Shown piece after piece: positions 16,563 to 25,531 of a stretch of DNA of 64,000 nucleotides; position 1 is the stretch's first letter; every line of letters begins with the position of its first letter. The notes under the pieces are model-generated. The model saw only the letters and a list, made by a program, of their open reading frames with translations, ran no database searches and was not told where the DNA came from. A program made the position numbers and the translations under genes. Source of the stretch: Edaphobacter sp. Lineage in GTDB: Bacteria; Acidobacteriota; Terriglobia; Terriglobales; Acidobacteriaceae. The DNA lies in the NCBI RefSeq assembly GCF_028283685.1, contig NZ_JAPWKF010000006.1:481729-545728 (forward strand), given 5' to 3'.

Positions 16563-19220
16563 ATGAGTGGAGATGCGCGCAGTAAGGTTCCTGGAAAGAC
16601 AGCGGTTGTGACGGTGGGGTCGCCGACGCCGGTGATGGGGATGAGGAGCCGTTTCGGTCTTACCTCCGCTTCGGTCTCGCGTAAGCTGACGCCCTGGTTC
16701 GCAACGACTGCGGTTGCGGTTGCTGCTCTGGTCTCGGGTGGTTCCGAGTCGGCGCACGCGCTGGAGACGCCGAAGGACGCTGGTACGCCGAACACCCGCG
16801 AGGCGGCTCCGGAGCCCGGTCAGCAGGCATCCAGCCAGACGGTGCACAACTTCAACATTCCTGCGGGATCGCTTGGCGATATCGCCGCGGCGCTGCAGAA
16901 GGAGACGGGCGTCGTCATCGTTGCTCCGGCGGACACGGTGGGCAGCGTGCCGTCGCCGGGGGTCAAGGGTGTGATGACCCTGGAAGATGCGCTTCAGGTG
17001 GCATTGAAGAACACGGGCATCGCCGCCAAATTCGTCGCCAGCGATCGCGTGGTGCTGGATCTTCGCGGCAACGAAGAGAACATGACGGTCACGACGGATG
17101 TTCTGCCCTCGCCCAAGTACACGGCTCCTCTGCTGGACCTTCCGCAGACGCTGACCATCATTCCGCAGGACGTGGTTCAGTACTCGGCATCGACCACGCT
17201 GGCGGATGCGCTGCGTACGGTTCCCGGCATTACGTTTGGAGCGGGTGAGGGCGGCAATCCGCTGGGCGATCGCCCGTTCATTCGTGGTGTGGATACACAG
17301 TCGAGCACTTATATCGACGGCATGCGCGATGTGGCGGCGCAGTCGCGAGAGGTCTTCGATGTGGAATCGATCGCGGTGTCGCAGGGCGCCAGCGGTGTGA
17401 ACGGCGGTCGCGGCACGGCGGGCGGCAGCATCAACATGGACAGCAAGATGGCCCAGCGCAAGAACTTTATTGCGGGCACGTTTATGCCTGGCAGCGCGCA
17501 GATGCTGCGTGGCACGGTGGACGGCAACACGAAGGTCAATAACTGGCTGGATGGCCGTTTGAACGGCATGTGGACCAACTACAACGTCAATGGCCGTAAC
17601 TATGTGAATTATGGCCGCTGGGGCGTGGCGCCGTCGGTGACGATCGGACTGGGTGGTCCGACGCGTCTTTACCTGAACTACTACCACATGATCTCGAACG
17701 GCATGCCGGACCCTGGAATGCCATACAACAATCCAGCTCTGCCCACGGTCCAATACAACGTACCGCAGGTCCTGCAGCCGGGTGACGGCCAGCCGCTGAA
17801 TATCATGAGCCGGTCGACCTTCTACGGCCTGCTGGGCCGCGACTATCGGCAGGAATCGGCGAAGGCGGCGACGGGCCGTATCGAGCGCGACCTGTGGGGC
17901 GAGCGGCACGTTATCCGCAATACCTTCCGCTACAGCATCAACGGGCAGAACTACATTACGTCGATGCCTGATGACAGCAAGGGCAACCTTTATTACGGCA
18001 TGATCTTCCGTCGTCAGAACAATCGCGTTACGGGTGTTCATGCGGCGATCAATCAGACGGATCTGTCCGGTCAGTTCAAGACGGGCTCGATGAGCCACAC
18101 GTATGCCACGGGCATGGAGTTCTCCAGCGAGCGCGGCAACAACGACAACTACACGATCAATACGAATGCCACGCCGGGTAGTGCGACCGCATCGGAGAAC
18201 TGTACGCTTGGCGCTGGCGCGGTATCAAACTACAACTGCACCAGTATCTTCAACCCGAATGCGCACGATCCGTGGAATGGTTCCATTGTGCGCAGCTACA
18301 ACCCGTCGAACTCGAAGATCACGTCCAAGTCGGTCTATGGCTTCGATACGATTCAACTGATTCCGCACCTGCAGACGACGATTGGCGTACGGTACGACAA
18401 CTACAACTCGACGTTCATCTCGACGCGAGCGGCCGGAACGAATGTCCGCACTCCATACTCGCGTACGGATAATCTGCTGAACTATCAGGCGGGGCTTGTC
18501 TATAAGCCGACGTTGTGGAGCAGCCTCTACGGCTCGATCAGCACGTCGGCGACGCCGACCGGAAACGCACTGGCGCAGGGTGTTGATTCCAGCGCGCTCA
18601 GCAGCACGGTCAACGCCAATCTGGCACCTGAGAAGAATCGCACGATTCAGGTCGGTACAAAGATGGATGTGCCGCATACCAAGGCGCTGTTTGAAGCGGC
18701 GTGGTTCCAGAGCAATGTGGACAATGCCCGCATCACGCTGACGGATGGCTCCGTCGCATCGGCCGGTGAGAAGCGTGTCCGTGGCGTCCAGTTCTCAGTG
18801 ACTGGCCAGGTCACGCGGAAGTTGCAGGCCTTCGCCGGCTACACGTACATGAATGCGGTCCTCGTCAGCGTCGGTGGCGCGGGTGCGGCGGCAGGTCTGC
18901 AGAACGGCACTTCCTTCCCCAATACGCCAAAGAACAGCGTAGCGGTCACCATGTACTACAGCATTACCTCGAGGTTTATGGTGGGTGGCGGAGTGTATGC
19001 GATGTCGAAGGTCTGGGGCAACCAGTCGACCAACAAGTGGGTTCCTGGTTATGGCCGCGTTGATCTCGTCGGCGCCTACAAGATCAATAAGCATCTGAAC
19101 CTGCAGGCGAACCTGCAGAACGCCGGCAATGTGACGTACTACAGCCAGGCGTACACGACGCACTTTGCGACGCTGGCACCGGGACGTGCAGGGACGGCGG
19201 CTCTCAACTTCAGCTTCTAA
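16563..19220 (+). CDS. TonB-dependent siderophore receptor with STN domain (Fiu/PiuA-like)
   Basis: An 885-residue outer-membrane transporter. It has a long N-terminal export signal ending near SESAHA (about residue 66), then a secretin/TonB short N-terminal (STN) domain at ~85-140 (FNIPAGSLGDIAAALQKETG) that usually signals to an anti-sigma factor. The plug spans ~155-270 (LPQTLTIIPQDVV, FIRGVDTQSSTYIDGMRD), followed by a 22-strand-type barrel ending AALNFSF. The plug motifs match the catecholate siderophore group (Fiu, PiuA, CirA-like). Three bases separate it from the Sel1 gene, and piuC/ybiX follows, the classic Fiu/PiuA arrangement. No sigma/anti-sigma pair is visible nearby. Iron regulation is expected but not demonstrated. 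Confidence 0.92.
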   Translation: MSGDARSKVPGKTAVVTVGSPTPVMGMRSRFGLTSASVSRKLTPWFATTAVAVAALVSGGSESAHALETPKDAGTPNTREAAPEPGQQASSQTVHNFNIPAGSLGDIAAALQKETGVVIVAPADTVGSVPSPGVKGVMTLEDALQVALKNTGIAAKFVASDRVVLDLRGNEENMTVTTDVLPSPKYTAPLLDLPQTLTIIPQDVVQYSASTTLADALRTVPGITFGAGEGGNPLGDRPFIRGVDTQSSTYIDGMRDVAAQSREVFDVESIAVSQGASGVNGGRGTAGGSINMDSKMAQRKNFIAGTFMPGSAQMLRGTVDGNTKVNNWLDGRLNGMWTNYNVNGRNYVNYGRWGVAPSVTIGLGGPTRLYLNYYHMISNGMPDPGMPYNNPALPTVQYNVPQVLQPGDGQPLNIMSRSTFYGLLGRDYRQESAKAATGRIERDLWGERHVIRNTFRYSINGQNYITSMPDDSKGNLYYGMIFRRQNNRVTGVHAAINQTDLSGQFKTGSMSHTYATGMEFSSERGNNDNYTINTNATPGSATASENCTLGAGAVSNYNCTSIFNPNAHDPWNGSIVRSYNPSNSKITSKSVYGFDTIQLIPHLQTTIGVRYDNYNSTFISTRAAGTNVRTPYSRTDNLLNYQAGLVYKPTLWSSLYGSISTSATPTGNALAQGVDSSALSSTVNANLAPEKNRTIQVGTKMDVPHTKALFEAAWFQSNVDNARITLTDGSVASAGEKRVRGVQFSVTGQVTRKLQAFAGYTYMNAVLVSVGGAGAAAGLQNGTSFPNTPKNSVAVTMYYSITSRFMVGGGVYAMSKVWGNQSTNKWVPGYGRVDLVGAYKINKHLNLQANLQNAGNVTYYSQAYTTHFATLAPGRAGTAALNFSF

Positions 19221-19223
19221 CCA

Positions 19224-19961
19224 ATGAACGAAACAGATACAAACTCGCTGAGCCTCGTGCGCGCCGCAGCTGAACGCGGTGTTGCCGAGGCTCAGCTGCT
19301 TTATGGGCAGATGCTGCTGGAGGGACGGCTGGTGCAGCGTGCGCCCTCTGACGCTCTGCACTGGTTTGAGCGGGCGGCCAAGGGCGGCAATGTGATGGCC
19401 ATCAACATGGTGGGGCGCTGTCTCGACCAGGGGTGGGGCGTGGCGCGCAGTCCGCGCATGGCGATGAAGTGGTTTCGCAAGGCGGCGGAGATGGGGCTCG
19501 ACTGGGGGATGTACAACCTGGCCACGCTGCTGGTGCTGGGTGAAGGCGACGTTCCGGAAGACCGTGTGCTGGCGCTGTACTGGCTGCGCAAGGCGATTGA
19601 GCTTGGGCATGTGAAGTCGATGAATATTGTCGGCGGGTTTTATGAGGACGGCTGGGTCGTTGAAAAAGATCTCGGCCAGGCGCGTGAGCTTTACCAGAAA
19701 GCTGCACGTGGAGGGGATTTTCGCGGGCAGTTCAACTATGCCCGCATGCTGGCAGACGGGGGCGATGTGGTTGGCGCGCTCTTCTGGCTGAAGAAGGTGC
19801 CGGAGACAGCGACGCCGGCGTTCATGAGCAAGATGCGGCGGTTCCTGATGGACTCGCCGATGCAAGCACTGCGCGACTATGCCGCAACCATCGCTGAGAG
19901 CAGTGAAGAGACGGTGATGTCGGTTGTAAGCGAACCCACTGCGGCAGGCGCTGCGTTTTGA
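19224..19961 (+). CDS. Sel1-repeat (TPR-like) protein of the siderophore operon
   Basis: A 245-residue protein with about five consecutive Sel1-like repeats, e.g. [38 protein letters not shown] and [20 protein letters not shown]. These form a helical scaffold for protein-protein contacts. There is no signal peptide, so it is probably cytoplasmic. It starts three bases after the receptor stop and precedes the PiuC-like hydroxylase by 34 bases. A Sel1 protein between a Fiu/PiuA receptor and PiuC is a recurrent arrangement in Proteobacteria. Its exact role is unknown. Confidence 0.88.
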   Translation: MNETDTNSLSLVRAAAERGVAEAQLLYGQMLLEGRLVQRAPSDALHWFERAAKGGNVMAINMVGRCLDQGWGVARSPRMAMKWFRKAAEMGLDWGMYNLATLLVLGEGDVPEDRVLALYWLRKAIELGHVKSMNIVGGFYEDGWVVEKDLGQARELYQKAARGGDFRGQFNYARMLADGGDVVGALFWLKKVPETATPAFMSKMRRFLMDSPMQALRDYAATIAESSEETVMSVVSEPTAAGAAF

Positions 19962-19995
19962 CGCAGCCAATTCAGAGAGAAGATTTGAGGACGAC

Positions 19996-20676
19996 ATGCT
20001 GATTCAAGTTCCCGATGTGCTGAGCCAGGACGAGGTGGTTCAGTTTCGCAACAAGCTGGACAATACGGACTGGGTCGACGGCAAGGTAACGGCTGGCTAC
20101 CAGTCGGCTCGTGTGAAGGACAACCTGCAGCTGCCGGAGAGTAATCCCGTAGCGATCGAGCTGGGGCAGAAGGTGCTGCAGGCTCTGGAGAGGAGCCCGC
20201 TGTTTATTGCAGCTGCGCTGCCTGCGAAGATCTTTCCTCCGCTGTTCAACCGCTACGAGGGCGGGCAGTCGTTCGGCAGTCATGTCGACAACTCCATCCG
20301 CCGGGTTCAGGCGACGGGCGAGTATGTTCGCACCGACCTGTCGGTGACGCTGTTTCTGAGCAGTCCCGAAGAGTATGAGGGCGGCGAGCTGATGGTGGAA
20401 GACACCTATGGCATGCATTCGGTGAAGCTGCCTGCGGGGCACCTGGTGCTGTATCCGTCGACGAGCCTGCATCATGTGCGCCCGGTGACGAGCGGCAGCC
20501 GCGTGTGCTCGTTCTTCTGGCTGCAGAGCATGATCCGGAGCGATGCGCACCGCAGCCTGCTGCTGAATCTCGATGTGTCGATTCAGCGACTGGGCGGCGA
20601 TGTGCCGGATCATCCGTCGCTGGTGGAGCTGACGGGCGTGTATCACAACCTGCTCAGGCTCTGGGCAGAGGTTTAA
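19996..20676 (+). CDS. piuC: PKHD-type Fe(II)/2-oxoglutarate hydroxylase (PiuC/YbiX)
   Basis: A 226-residue 2-oxoglutarate-dependent dioxygenase. The iron-binding triad is visible as His96 and Asp98 (GSHVDNS) and His159 (STSLHHV), with Arg169 (GSRVCSFFW) for 2-oxoglutarate. [15 protein letters not shown] and [12 protein letters not shown] are typical of the YbiX/PiuC family. It is the last gene of the receptor-Sel1-hydroxylase operon and is assumed to support siderophore-iron use, but its substrate is not established in the family. It starts at ATG 19996 with a purine-rich site upstream. Confidence 0.93.
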   Translation: MLIQVPDVLSQDEVVQFRNKLDNTDWVDGKVTAGYQSARVKDNLQLPESNPVAIELGQKVLQALERSPLFIAAALPAKIFPPLFNRYEGGQSFGSHVDNSIRRVQATGEYVRTDLSVTLFLSSPEEYEGGELMVEDTYGMHSVKLPAGHLVLYPSTSLHHVRPVTSGSRVCSFFWLQSMIRSDAHRSLLLNLDVSIQRLGGDVPDHPSLVELTGVYHNLLRLWAEV

Positions 20677-20692
20677 GAGAGAGAAAAAAGCA

Positions 20693-20734
20693 AACGAAGC
20701 GGCCCGGGGTGTATCAGTCCTGGGCCGCTTCGTT
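20693..20734 (-). terminator. Terminator shared by piuC and the histidine kinase
   Basis: A 13-bp perfect stem (aacgaagcggccc / gggccgcttcgtt) around a 16-base loop. On the minus strand it is followed by a T-rich tract (tgcttttttctctctc) and overlaps the kinase stop codon. It may also slow transcription coming from piuC. Confidence 0.8.
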
Positions 20735-23425
20735 GTTGCAGACTTCGAGATGTTGCTCTTCCTGTTCGACGGCGACGGCCTCCAGGCAGGGCAGGAACAG
20801 CGAGAAGACGGTGCCGTGGTGGATGGCATGCTGGCTGCTGCGCACGCTCAGGTGGCCGTGATGGCGTTCGACGATGCCATGCGAGATCCATAGGCCGAGA
20901 CCGTTTCCATTGAGTTCTTTGGTGGTGTAGAACGGCTCGAAGACGCGCTCGCGCACATCGGAGGACATGCCGTGGCCGGTGTCGGCGATGGTGATGCGTA
21001 TCCCCTTGCGCGCGCCGGTGCCTCCGGGGACCATGTCGGTGGAGTCGTGAGCGCGGACCACGAGCCGGCCGCTGTGCCGCATGGCGTCGATGGCGTTGGC
21101 GATGAGGTTGTTGAGGACCTGGCGGATATCGTTTTCGAGGCAGAGGATGGGTGTCGAGGTGAAGTAGCCGGATTCGACGCGGATGCCGGAGTTGGCGAGT
21201 CGTCCCTGGTAGAGATTCAGCACGGCTTCGACGAGATCGAATGCCGTGACGTAGGTCGGGTTGACGGCCTGACGATGGAAGCGCAGGGTCTGCGTGGCGA
21301 TCTGGCAGACACGCGCCAGTTCGCTCTGCGCGGTGTTGACGTAGTCGGCAAGGCTGGGCGGCAGCTCGGCGGATCCCTTGATGAGATACAGCAGGTTGGT
21401 GATCGCTTCGAGAGGGTTATTAATCTCGTGTGAGATGGAGCTGGCAAGCCGTCCGACGGCGGCGAGCTTCTCGCTCTGCACGAGAGCCTGCTCGGCCTTC
21501 TTCTGATGCGTGATCTCCTGGATGACGGCGGCGATGGCCTCGACCTGGCCGTCGCTGCCGTGCAGCGGAGAGTAGTTGGTGTTCCAGTAACGTCGGTCGC
21601 CGGGGCGCGTGGTCAGCTCGCCTTCAAAGATATGGTTGCGGATGGTGTTGCCGTGGGCGACCTGACGGAAGAGCTCTTCGATGTCTTTGAGCGGAGCGAT
21701 CTCGGTGATGCGCCGTCCGAGGATCTGCTCCCGCGGCAGGCCGATGATCTCGACCTGGCGATCGTTGACGCGGAGGTAGCGGAACTCGACGGGATCGAAG
21801 AGCGCGAGGCCGATGGGCGCGGTGCGATAGATGGTCTCCAGCTCGGCTCTCTGCTGCTCGGTCTCTTCCTGGCGCTGCTGGAGCATCTCGGCGAAGGTCT
21901 TTCGGTCGTTGATGTCGGTGTTGACGCCGAGCCAGCTCAGGATGGTGCCGTTGTCATCGAGGACGGGCTGGGCGCGAATCCACCACCAGCGGCTCCTGCC
22001 GTCGGTGGCGCGGATCATGCGGGCTTCGATGTCGAGATCCTGGCCCATGGAGACGCTGCGCGACCAGGCCTCGCGGACGCGGTCGCGGTCTTCGGCGTGG
22101 AACATCTGCGACCAGTCGGCGCGGAGCAGCTCGTCTTCGGTGATGCCGAGATAGTCGAGCAGGCCCTGGTTGGCGTAGGTGGGCTGGCCGTCGGCGTCGG
22201 AGGACCAGATGGCCTGCGGATTGAGTTCGGCCAGGGTGCGATAGCGTGCCTCGCTGGCGGAGAGAGCCTGCTCCTGCCGCTTGCGATCGGTGACGTCGAT
22301 GGAGAGTCCGCGCAGCCGGCGGGGAATTCCTTCGGCGTAGGTGACCTGGATGCGGGATTCGATCCAGATCAGGCCACCATCGGCGGCGAGGATGGGGGCG
22401 TCGACGACGACCATCTCCCCGGTATCTTTGCTGGAGCGGATACGTTCGATGATGGCGGGAAGATACTCCGCGGGAGTGTACCGACGCAGATCGTCGATGG
22501 TCCTGAGCTCTTTGAAGGGATGGCCGAAGACGGGATAGGAGTCGGCACCGAAGATGATCTGCCGGGTGGCGAGGTCGGCCTCCCAGGTGGCCACGTGGGC
22601 CAGCTGCTGCACTGCCGACAACACCTGCTGCTGCAGGTGAAGGACATGGTCGGACTGGCGGCGTGCGGTGATATCGCGGAAGAAGATGACGACGCCCTCT
22701 TCGAAGGGGAGCACCTGGATGGAGAGGTAGATGTTCAGCGGCTCGGGGTAGAAGTCTTCGAACTCCCCGGGGATGCCCTCGTCCATGGCGCGTGCATAGT
22801 GATAGCGGTAGAGGCCATGCTCGCGCGCAAAGGGAAACTCGTCCCAGAGGTTCTTTCCGATGAGGTCGCCCTTGATGGAGAGCAGCTCACGGGCGCGGCG
22901 ATTCAGGTAGGTAAAGCGGTACTCGCGGTTGAGGCTGACGACGGCATCGGTGGTGGTGTCGAGCACCTGCCGGAGCTGCCAGGTGGCAGCGTCGCGCAGC
23001 AGCTCTGCTCCCTTGCGGTCGGTGATATCGCGGTAGACGACGCAGATGCCGTCTTCGACGGGCATCACCTGGATGTCCAGCCAGATGTCGAAGCGCTTGC
23101 TGTAGTGCTCGAGCCGCGTGAGGACGCGCGTCTCCATAACCTCGCAGTAGGCGCGATGGAGCGGCGTGCCTACGTTCTCCGGGAAGATATCCCAGATGGG
23201 GAGGCCCTCCAGGTGATGAGACTCAATCTGGGAGAGCCTGCGGCCTGCGGCGTTGGCGTAGGTCAGCCGCCACTCACGGTCCAGGCAGATTACCCCATCG
23301 GGGATGAGCGCAAGGACCCCCACCAGGCGCTCGTTGCGCAGATCGTCTACTCGCCGCCCGGATCTCGGGTGGGTGGATGAATCCGTCGGCGATCCGGCGG
23401 GCGGATTGGACTCAGGATGGGGCAT
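20714..23425 (-). CDS. Cytoplasmic sensor histidine kinase with about five PAS domains
   Basis: A 903-residue kinase with no membrane segment. PAS domains lie at about 35-137, 152-255, 265-380, 392-507 and 528-640; several end in the D-I-T/D-x-x-x-R-K motif of PAC segments (YRDITDRK, FFRDITARR, SIDVTDRK). The dimerisation/phosphoacceptor helix follows, with His666 in [14 protein letters not shown]. The ATP-binding domain has the N box (NLIANAIDAM), the D-x-G box (ADTGHGM) and a late G box (GNGLGLWIS). Stacked PAS domains suggest sensing of redox, oxygen or a small ligand. No response regulator is adjacent. The H box closely matches the kinase at 62338. Confidence 0.93.
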   Translation of the reverse strand: MPHPESNPPAGSPTDSSTHPRSGRRVDDLRNERLVGVLALIPDGVICLDREWRLTYANAAGRRLSQIESHHLEGLPIWDIFPENVGTPLHRAYCEVMETRVLTRLEHYSKRFDIWLDIQVMPVEDGICVVYRDITDRKGAELLRDAATWQLRQVLDTTTDAVVSLNREYRFTYLNRRARELLSIKGDLIGKNLWDEFPFAREHGLYRYHYARAMDEGIPGEFEDFYPEPLNIYLSIQVLPFEEGVVIFFRDITARRQSDHVLHLQQQVLSAVQQLAHVATWEADLATRQIIFGADSYPVFGHPFKELRTIDDLRRYTPAEYLPAIIERIRSSKDTGEMVVVDAPILAADGGLIWIESRIQVTYAEGIPRRLRGLSIDVTDRKRQEQALSASEARYRTLAELNPQAIWSSDADGQPTYANQGLLDYLGITEDELLRADWSQMFHAEDRDRVREAWSRSVSMGQDLDIEARMIRATDGRSRWWWIRAQPVLDDNGTILSWLGVNTDINDRKTFAEMLQQRQEETEQQRAELETIYRTAPIGLALFDPVEFRYLRVNDRQVEIIGLPREQILGRRITEIAPLKDIEELFRQVAHGNTIRNHIFEGELTTRPGDRRYWNTNYSPLHGSDGQVEAIAAVIQEITHQKKAEQALVQSEKLAAVGRLASSISHEINNPLEAITNLLYLIKGSAELPPSLADYVNTAQSELARVCQIATQTLRFHRQAVNPTYVTAFDLVEAVLNLYQGRLANSGIRVESGYFTSTPILCLENDIRQVLNNLIANAIDAMRHSGRLVVRAHDSTDMVPGGTGARKGIRITIADTGHGMSSDVRERVFEPFYTTKELNGNGLGLWISHGIVERHHGHLSVRSSQHAIHHGTVFSLFLPCLEAVAVEQEEQHLEVCNNEAAQD

Positions 23426-23470
23426 CAGGGGAGTGGAACTCCGATCATCTTACAGCCGTCATGCTGCCGT

Positions 23471-24169
23471 TCAGCCAGCGTTGCCGGAAGTCTCCAGGTC
23501 TTCGACGCGTGCCTGCAGTGCTTCGAGAGCAGAGGAGAGCGTCTCAATCTTCTGCTCCAGCAGTGCGATACGCTCGGCATCGGCCGAGGTGCGTGCGGTT
23601 ACCGGTGGCGTGGAAGGGATGGAAACCTCGGGCGCTCCCGACAGCAGGTGAGCGTAACGCGCCTCGCGGGAACCTGGCAGGCGCGGCAGCAGTACGGTGA
23701 GCGGGCCGGTTGCGCCGGGAGCCGATTCGCTGGCTGCCTCCCGGCCCGCCAGTCGTTCGAGCGTAGTCTGGACGCCGGCGATGTCATCGAAGGTATGGAG
23801 GCGTTCGGAGCGGCCGCGCAGTTCGCCGGCCGTCTGGGGGCCGCGCAGCATCAGCAGGCAGAGCACCGCCGTCTCGTCGCGGCGCAGATTCAGCACGGTG
23901 CGGATACGGTGCTCGAACTTGGGAACCCGGGCATCGTGCAGGGTGGAGACCAATTCGTCGTCTTCGAGCGTACGCAACGCCCGGCGAACCTCGTCTTCGC
24001 TCAACTCCATCACCGGGTCGCGGCTCGACTTCTGGTTACACGCATTGACCAGGGTGTTGAGCGACAGAGGATAGTTCTCCGGTGTCGTGATCTCTTTTTC
24101 AATCAGAGAGCCGAGGACGCGCGTCTGGACCGGGTCGAGCACCATGATTACCAGTTTATCCTCGGTCAC
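23471..24169 (-). CDS. yceH: YceH family protein (DUF480)
   Basis: A 232-residue protein of the DUF480/YceH family. Two winged-helix modules are visible: DPVQTRVLGSLIEKEITTPE...YPLSLNTLVNACNQKSSRDP at the start, and RRDETAVLCLLMLRGPQTAG in the second half with LHTFDDIAGVQ. The C-terminal ~45 residues form a coiled coil (RIALLEQKIETLSSALEAL). The function of the family is not settled. Translation may start at 24169 or at a second ATG eight codons in (24145). It follows the kinase gene with no shared signal. Confidence 0.9.
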   Translation of the reverse strand: MTEDKLVIMVLDPVQTRVLGSLIEKEITTPENYPLSLNTLVNACNQKSSRDPVMELSEDEVRRALRTLEDDELVSTLHDARVPKFEHRIRTVLNLRRDETAVLCLLMLRGPQTAGELRGRSERLHTFDDIAGVQTTLERLAGREAASESAPGATGPLTVLLPRLPGSREARYAHLLSGAPEVSIPSTPPVTARTSADAERIALLEQKIETLSSALEALQARVEDLETSGNAG

Positions 24170-24365
24170 TTGCAGATCCCGTGCATCGATGGCGATGACA
24201 GGGCGAAAGGGGGGCTATTACACAAAAGTTACAGAGAAAGCGGGCTCATGGGCTGACTCCTGCAGGTGATTCGGTAGACTGGATAGTGTCAAGGTAAATG
24301 CAGTTTTCTAAATCGCATTTTGCGATCTGCATATTAGTGGTTCAATCTCCCTGGGGAAGTCTTTC

Positions 24366-25013
24366 ATGCGTTCATCCATCAAGCTTGGTCTAGCAGTTGT
24401 TCTGGCGGCAGCTGTCATCTTCGGTATCAGCGGCGTCGCGAGGGCGAAGGATGCGGATGGGAGTACGGAGCAGGTCTATCGGCTTCACATGTTTCACACT
24501 CACACGGGGGAGAGCATCGACGTCGTCTATCGCGTGGGAGACACCTACGTTCCGGACGGCCTCGCGCAGCTGAACCATTTTCTCCGCGACCATCGTACGC
24601 AGGACGTGAGCGAGTACGACCCCAAGGAGTTCGACACGCTGCACGCCCTGATGGCGAAGCTGGGCAAGCCGAACGGCGTGATCGACATCGTCTGCGGCTA
24701 TCGCACGCCGTGGAGCAATGGCCTGCTGCGTTCGCGTTCGTCGAACTCGGGCGTGGCGGAGCATAGCCAGCACATGCTGGCCAAGGCGATCGACATTCGC
24801 GTTCCCGGGGTTTCGACGGCACATTTGCGTGATGCCGCGCTCAGTCTGCACGCTGGCGGCGTGGGCTACTACCCGATCAACCAGTTTGTCCACGTCGACG
24901 TGGGCCCGGAGCGGCAGTGGCAGTATGGCGGCTCGCGGGCGCATACCCGCACCATCGCCAGGGCGACCCATCGCCGTCCGCATCGCGCTGCGGCGACGGC
25001 GGCTGGCCTGTAA
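24366..25013 (+). CDS. Exported M15-type peptidoglycan endopeptidase (DUF882, MepK/YcbK-like)
   Basis: A 215-residue protein with a signal peptide (MRSSIKLGLA...GVARAK), then the DUF882/peptidase M15 domain. Zinc ligands and catalytic residues of the D-Ala-D-Ala-metallopeptidase fold are present: His136 and Asp143 in SQHMLAKAID, and His176/Asp178 in FVHVDVG. The hallmark GYRTPWSN...SGVAEHSQH is also intact. E. coli MepK cleaves meso-DAP-meso-DAP crosslinks in peptidoglycan; a similar periplasmic role is likely. The C-terminus is Arg/His-rich. Followed by a terminator at 25038. Confidence 0.9.
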   Translation: MRSSIKLGLAVVLAAAVIFGISGVARAKDADGSTEQVYRLHMFHTHTGESIDVVYRVGDTYVPDGLAQLNHFLRDHRTQDVSEYDPKEFDTLHALMAKLGKPNGVIDIVCGYRTPWSNGLLRSRSSNSGVAEHSQHMLAKAIDIRVPGVSTAHLRDAALSLHAGGVGYYPINQFVHVDVGPERQWQYGGSRAHTRTIARATHRRPHRAAATAAGL

Positions 25014-25037
25014 GCCGCAGATCGTTTTCAAAGAGAG

Positions 25038-25065
25038 CCCCGGCTGCGTGCCGGGGTTTTCTTTT
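25038..25065 (+). terminator. Intrinsic terminator after the M15-type endopeptidase
   Basis: The stem ccccgg...ccgggg around ctgcgtg is followed by ttttctttt. It separates the endopeptidase transcript from the RidA gene. Confidence 0.85.
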
Positions 25066-25132
25066 GCTCCGGGGCTTTGGGGGCTACGCGATACACTCAG
25101 AGAAAATTCCCACGAACTGAGGCGCTGGAACC

Positions 25133-25504
25133 ATGAGCCGCGAATACCTGTCGAGTAATCCCGATATGCCGTTTGCCGATGCTGTGCTGATCGACGGCAA
25201 GACACTGTATCTCTCTGGCCGCATTGGCCTGATTGAGGGCACGACGACGGTGCCGGAGACCGCTGAAGAAGAGGCACACCTGGTGCTGAAGGAGATTCAG
25301 CGGGTGCTGGCGCTGGCCGGGATGACGATGGACGACATTGTGCAGCTGCAGATCTTCTGCAGCGATGTGTCGCTGTGGGAGCGCTTCAATGCGGTCTACC
25401 GCACGTACTTCACCGGCAGGCTTCCGGCGCGGGCGTTTCTTGGTTCGGGCACGCTGCTGTTTGGCGCACGGTTCGAGCTGCAGGGCGTCGCCGTCAAGGG
25501 GTAG
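25133..25504 (+). CDS. RidA family deaminase (YjgF/Rid)
   Basis: A 123-residue single-domain Rid protein. The family core is seen in MPFADAVLIDGKTLYLSG, the central DIVQLQIFCSDV and the C-terminal segment PARAFLGSGTLLFGARFE. The classical RidA active-site arginine is in RAFLGSG, though the usual R-x-x-x-x-V context is altered, so it may belong to the Rid4-7 side groups. RidA enzymes hydrolyse reactive 2-aminoacrylate-type enamine/imines released by PLP enzymes. The next gene, 28 bases downstream, is a PLP enzyme, which fits, although that enzyme appears exported. Confidence 0.88.
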   Translation: MSREYLSSNPDMPFADAVLIDGKTLYLSGRIGLIEGTTTVPETAEEEAHLVLKEIQRVLALAGMTMDDIVQLQIFCSDVSLWERFNAVYRTYFTGRLPARAFLGSGTLLFGARFELQGVAVKG

Positions 25505-25531
25505 TTCTTCTTACAAAAGAAGGAGTCATCA

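Noticed and set aside
21506..23380. Open frame of 624 codons on the plus strand over the PAS kinase
   Set aside because: Antisense to the kinase; Gly/Asp/Val-rich shadow without motifs.
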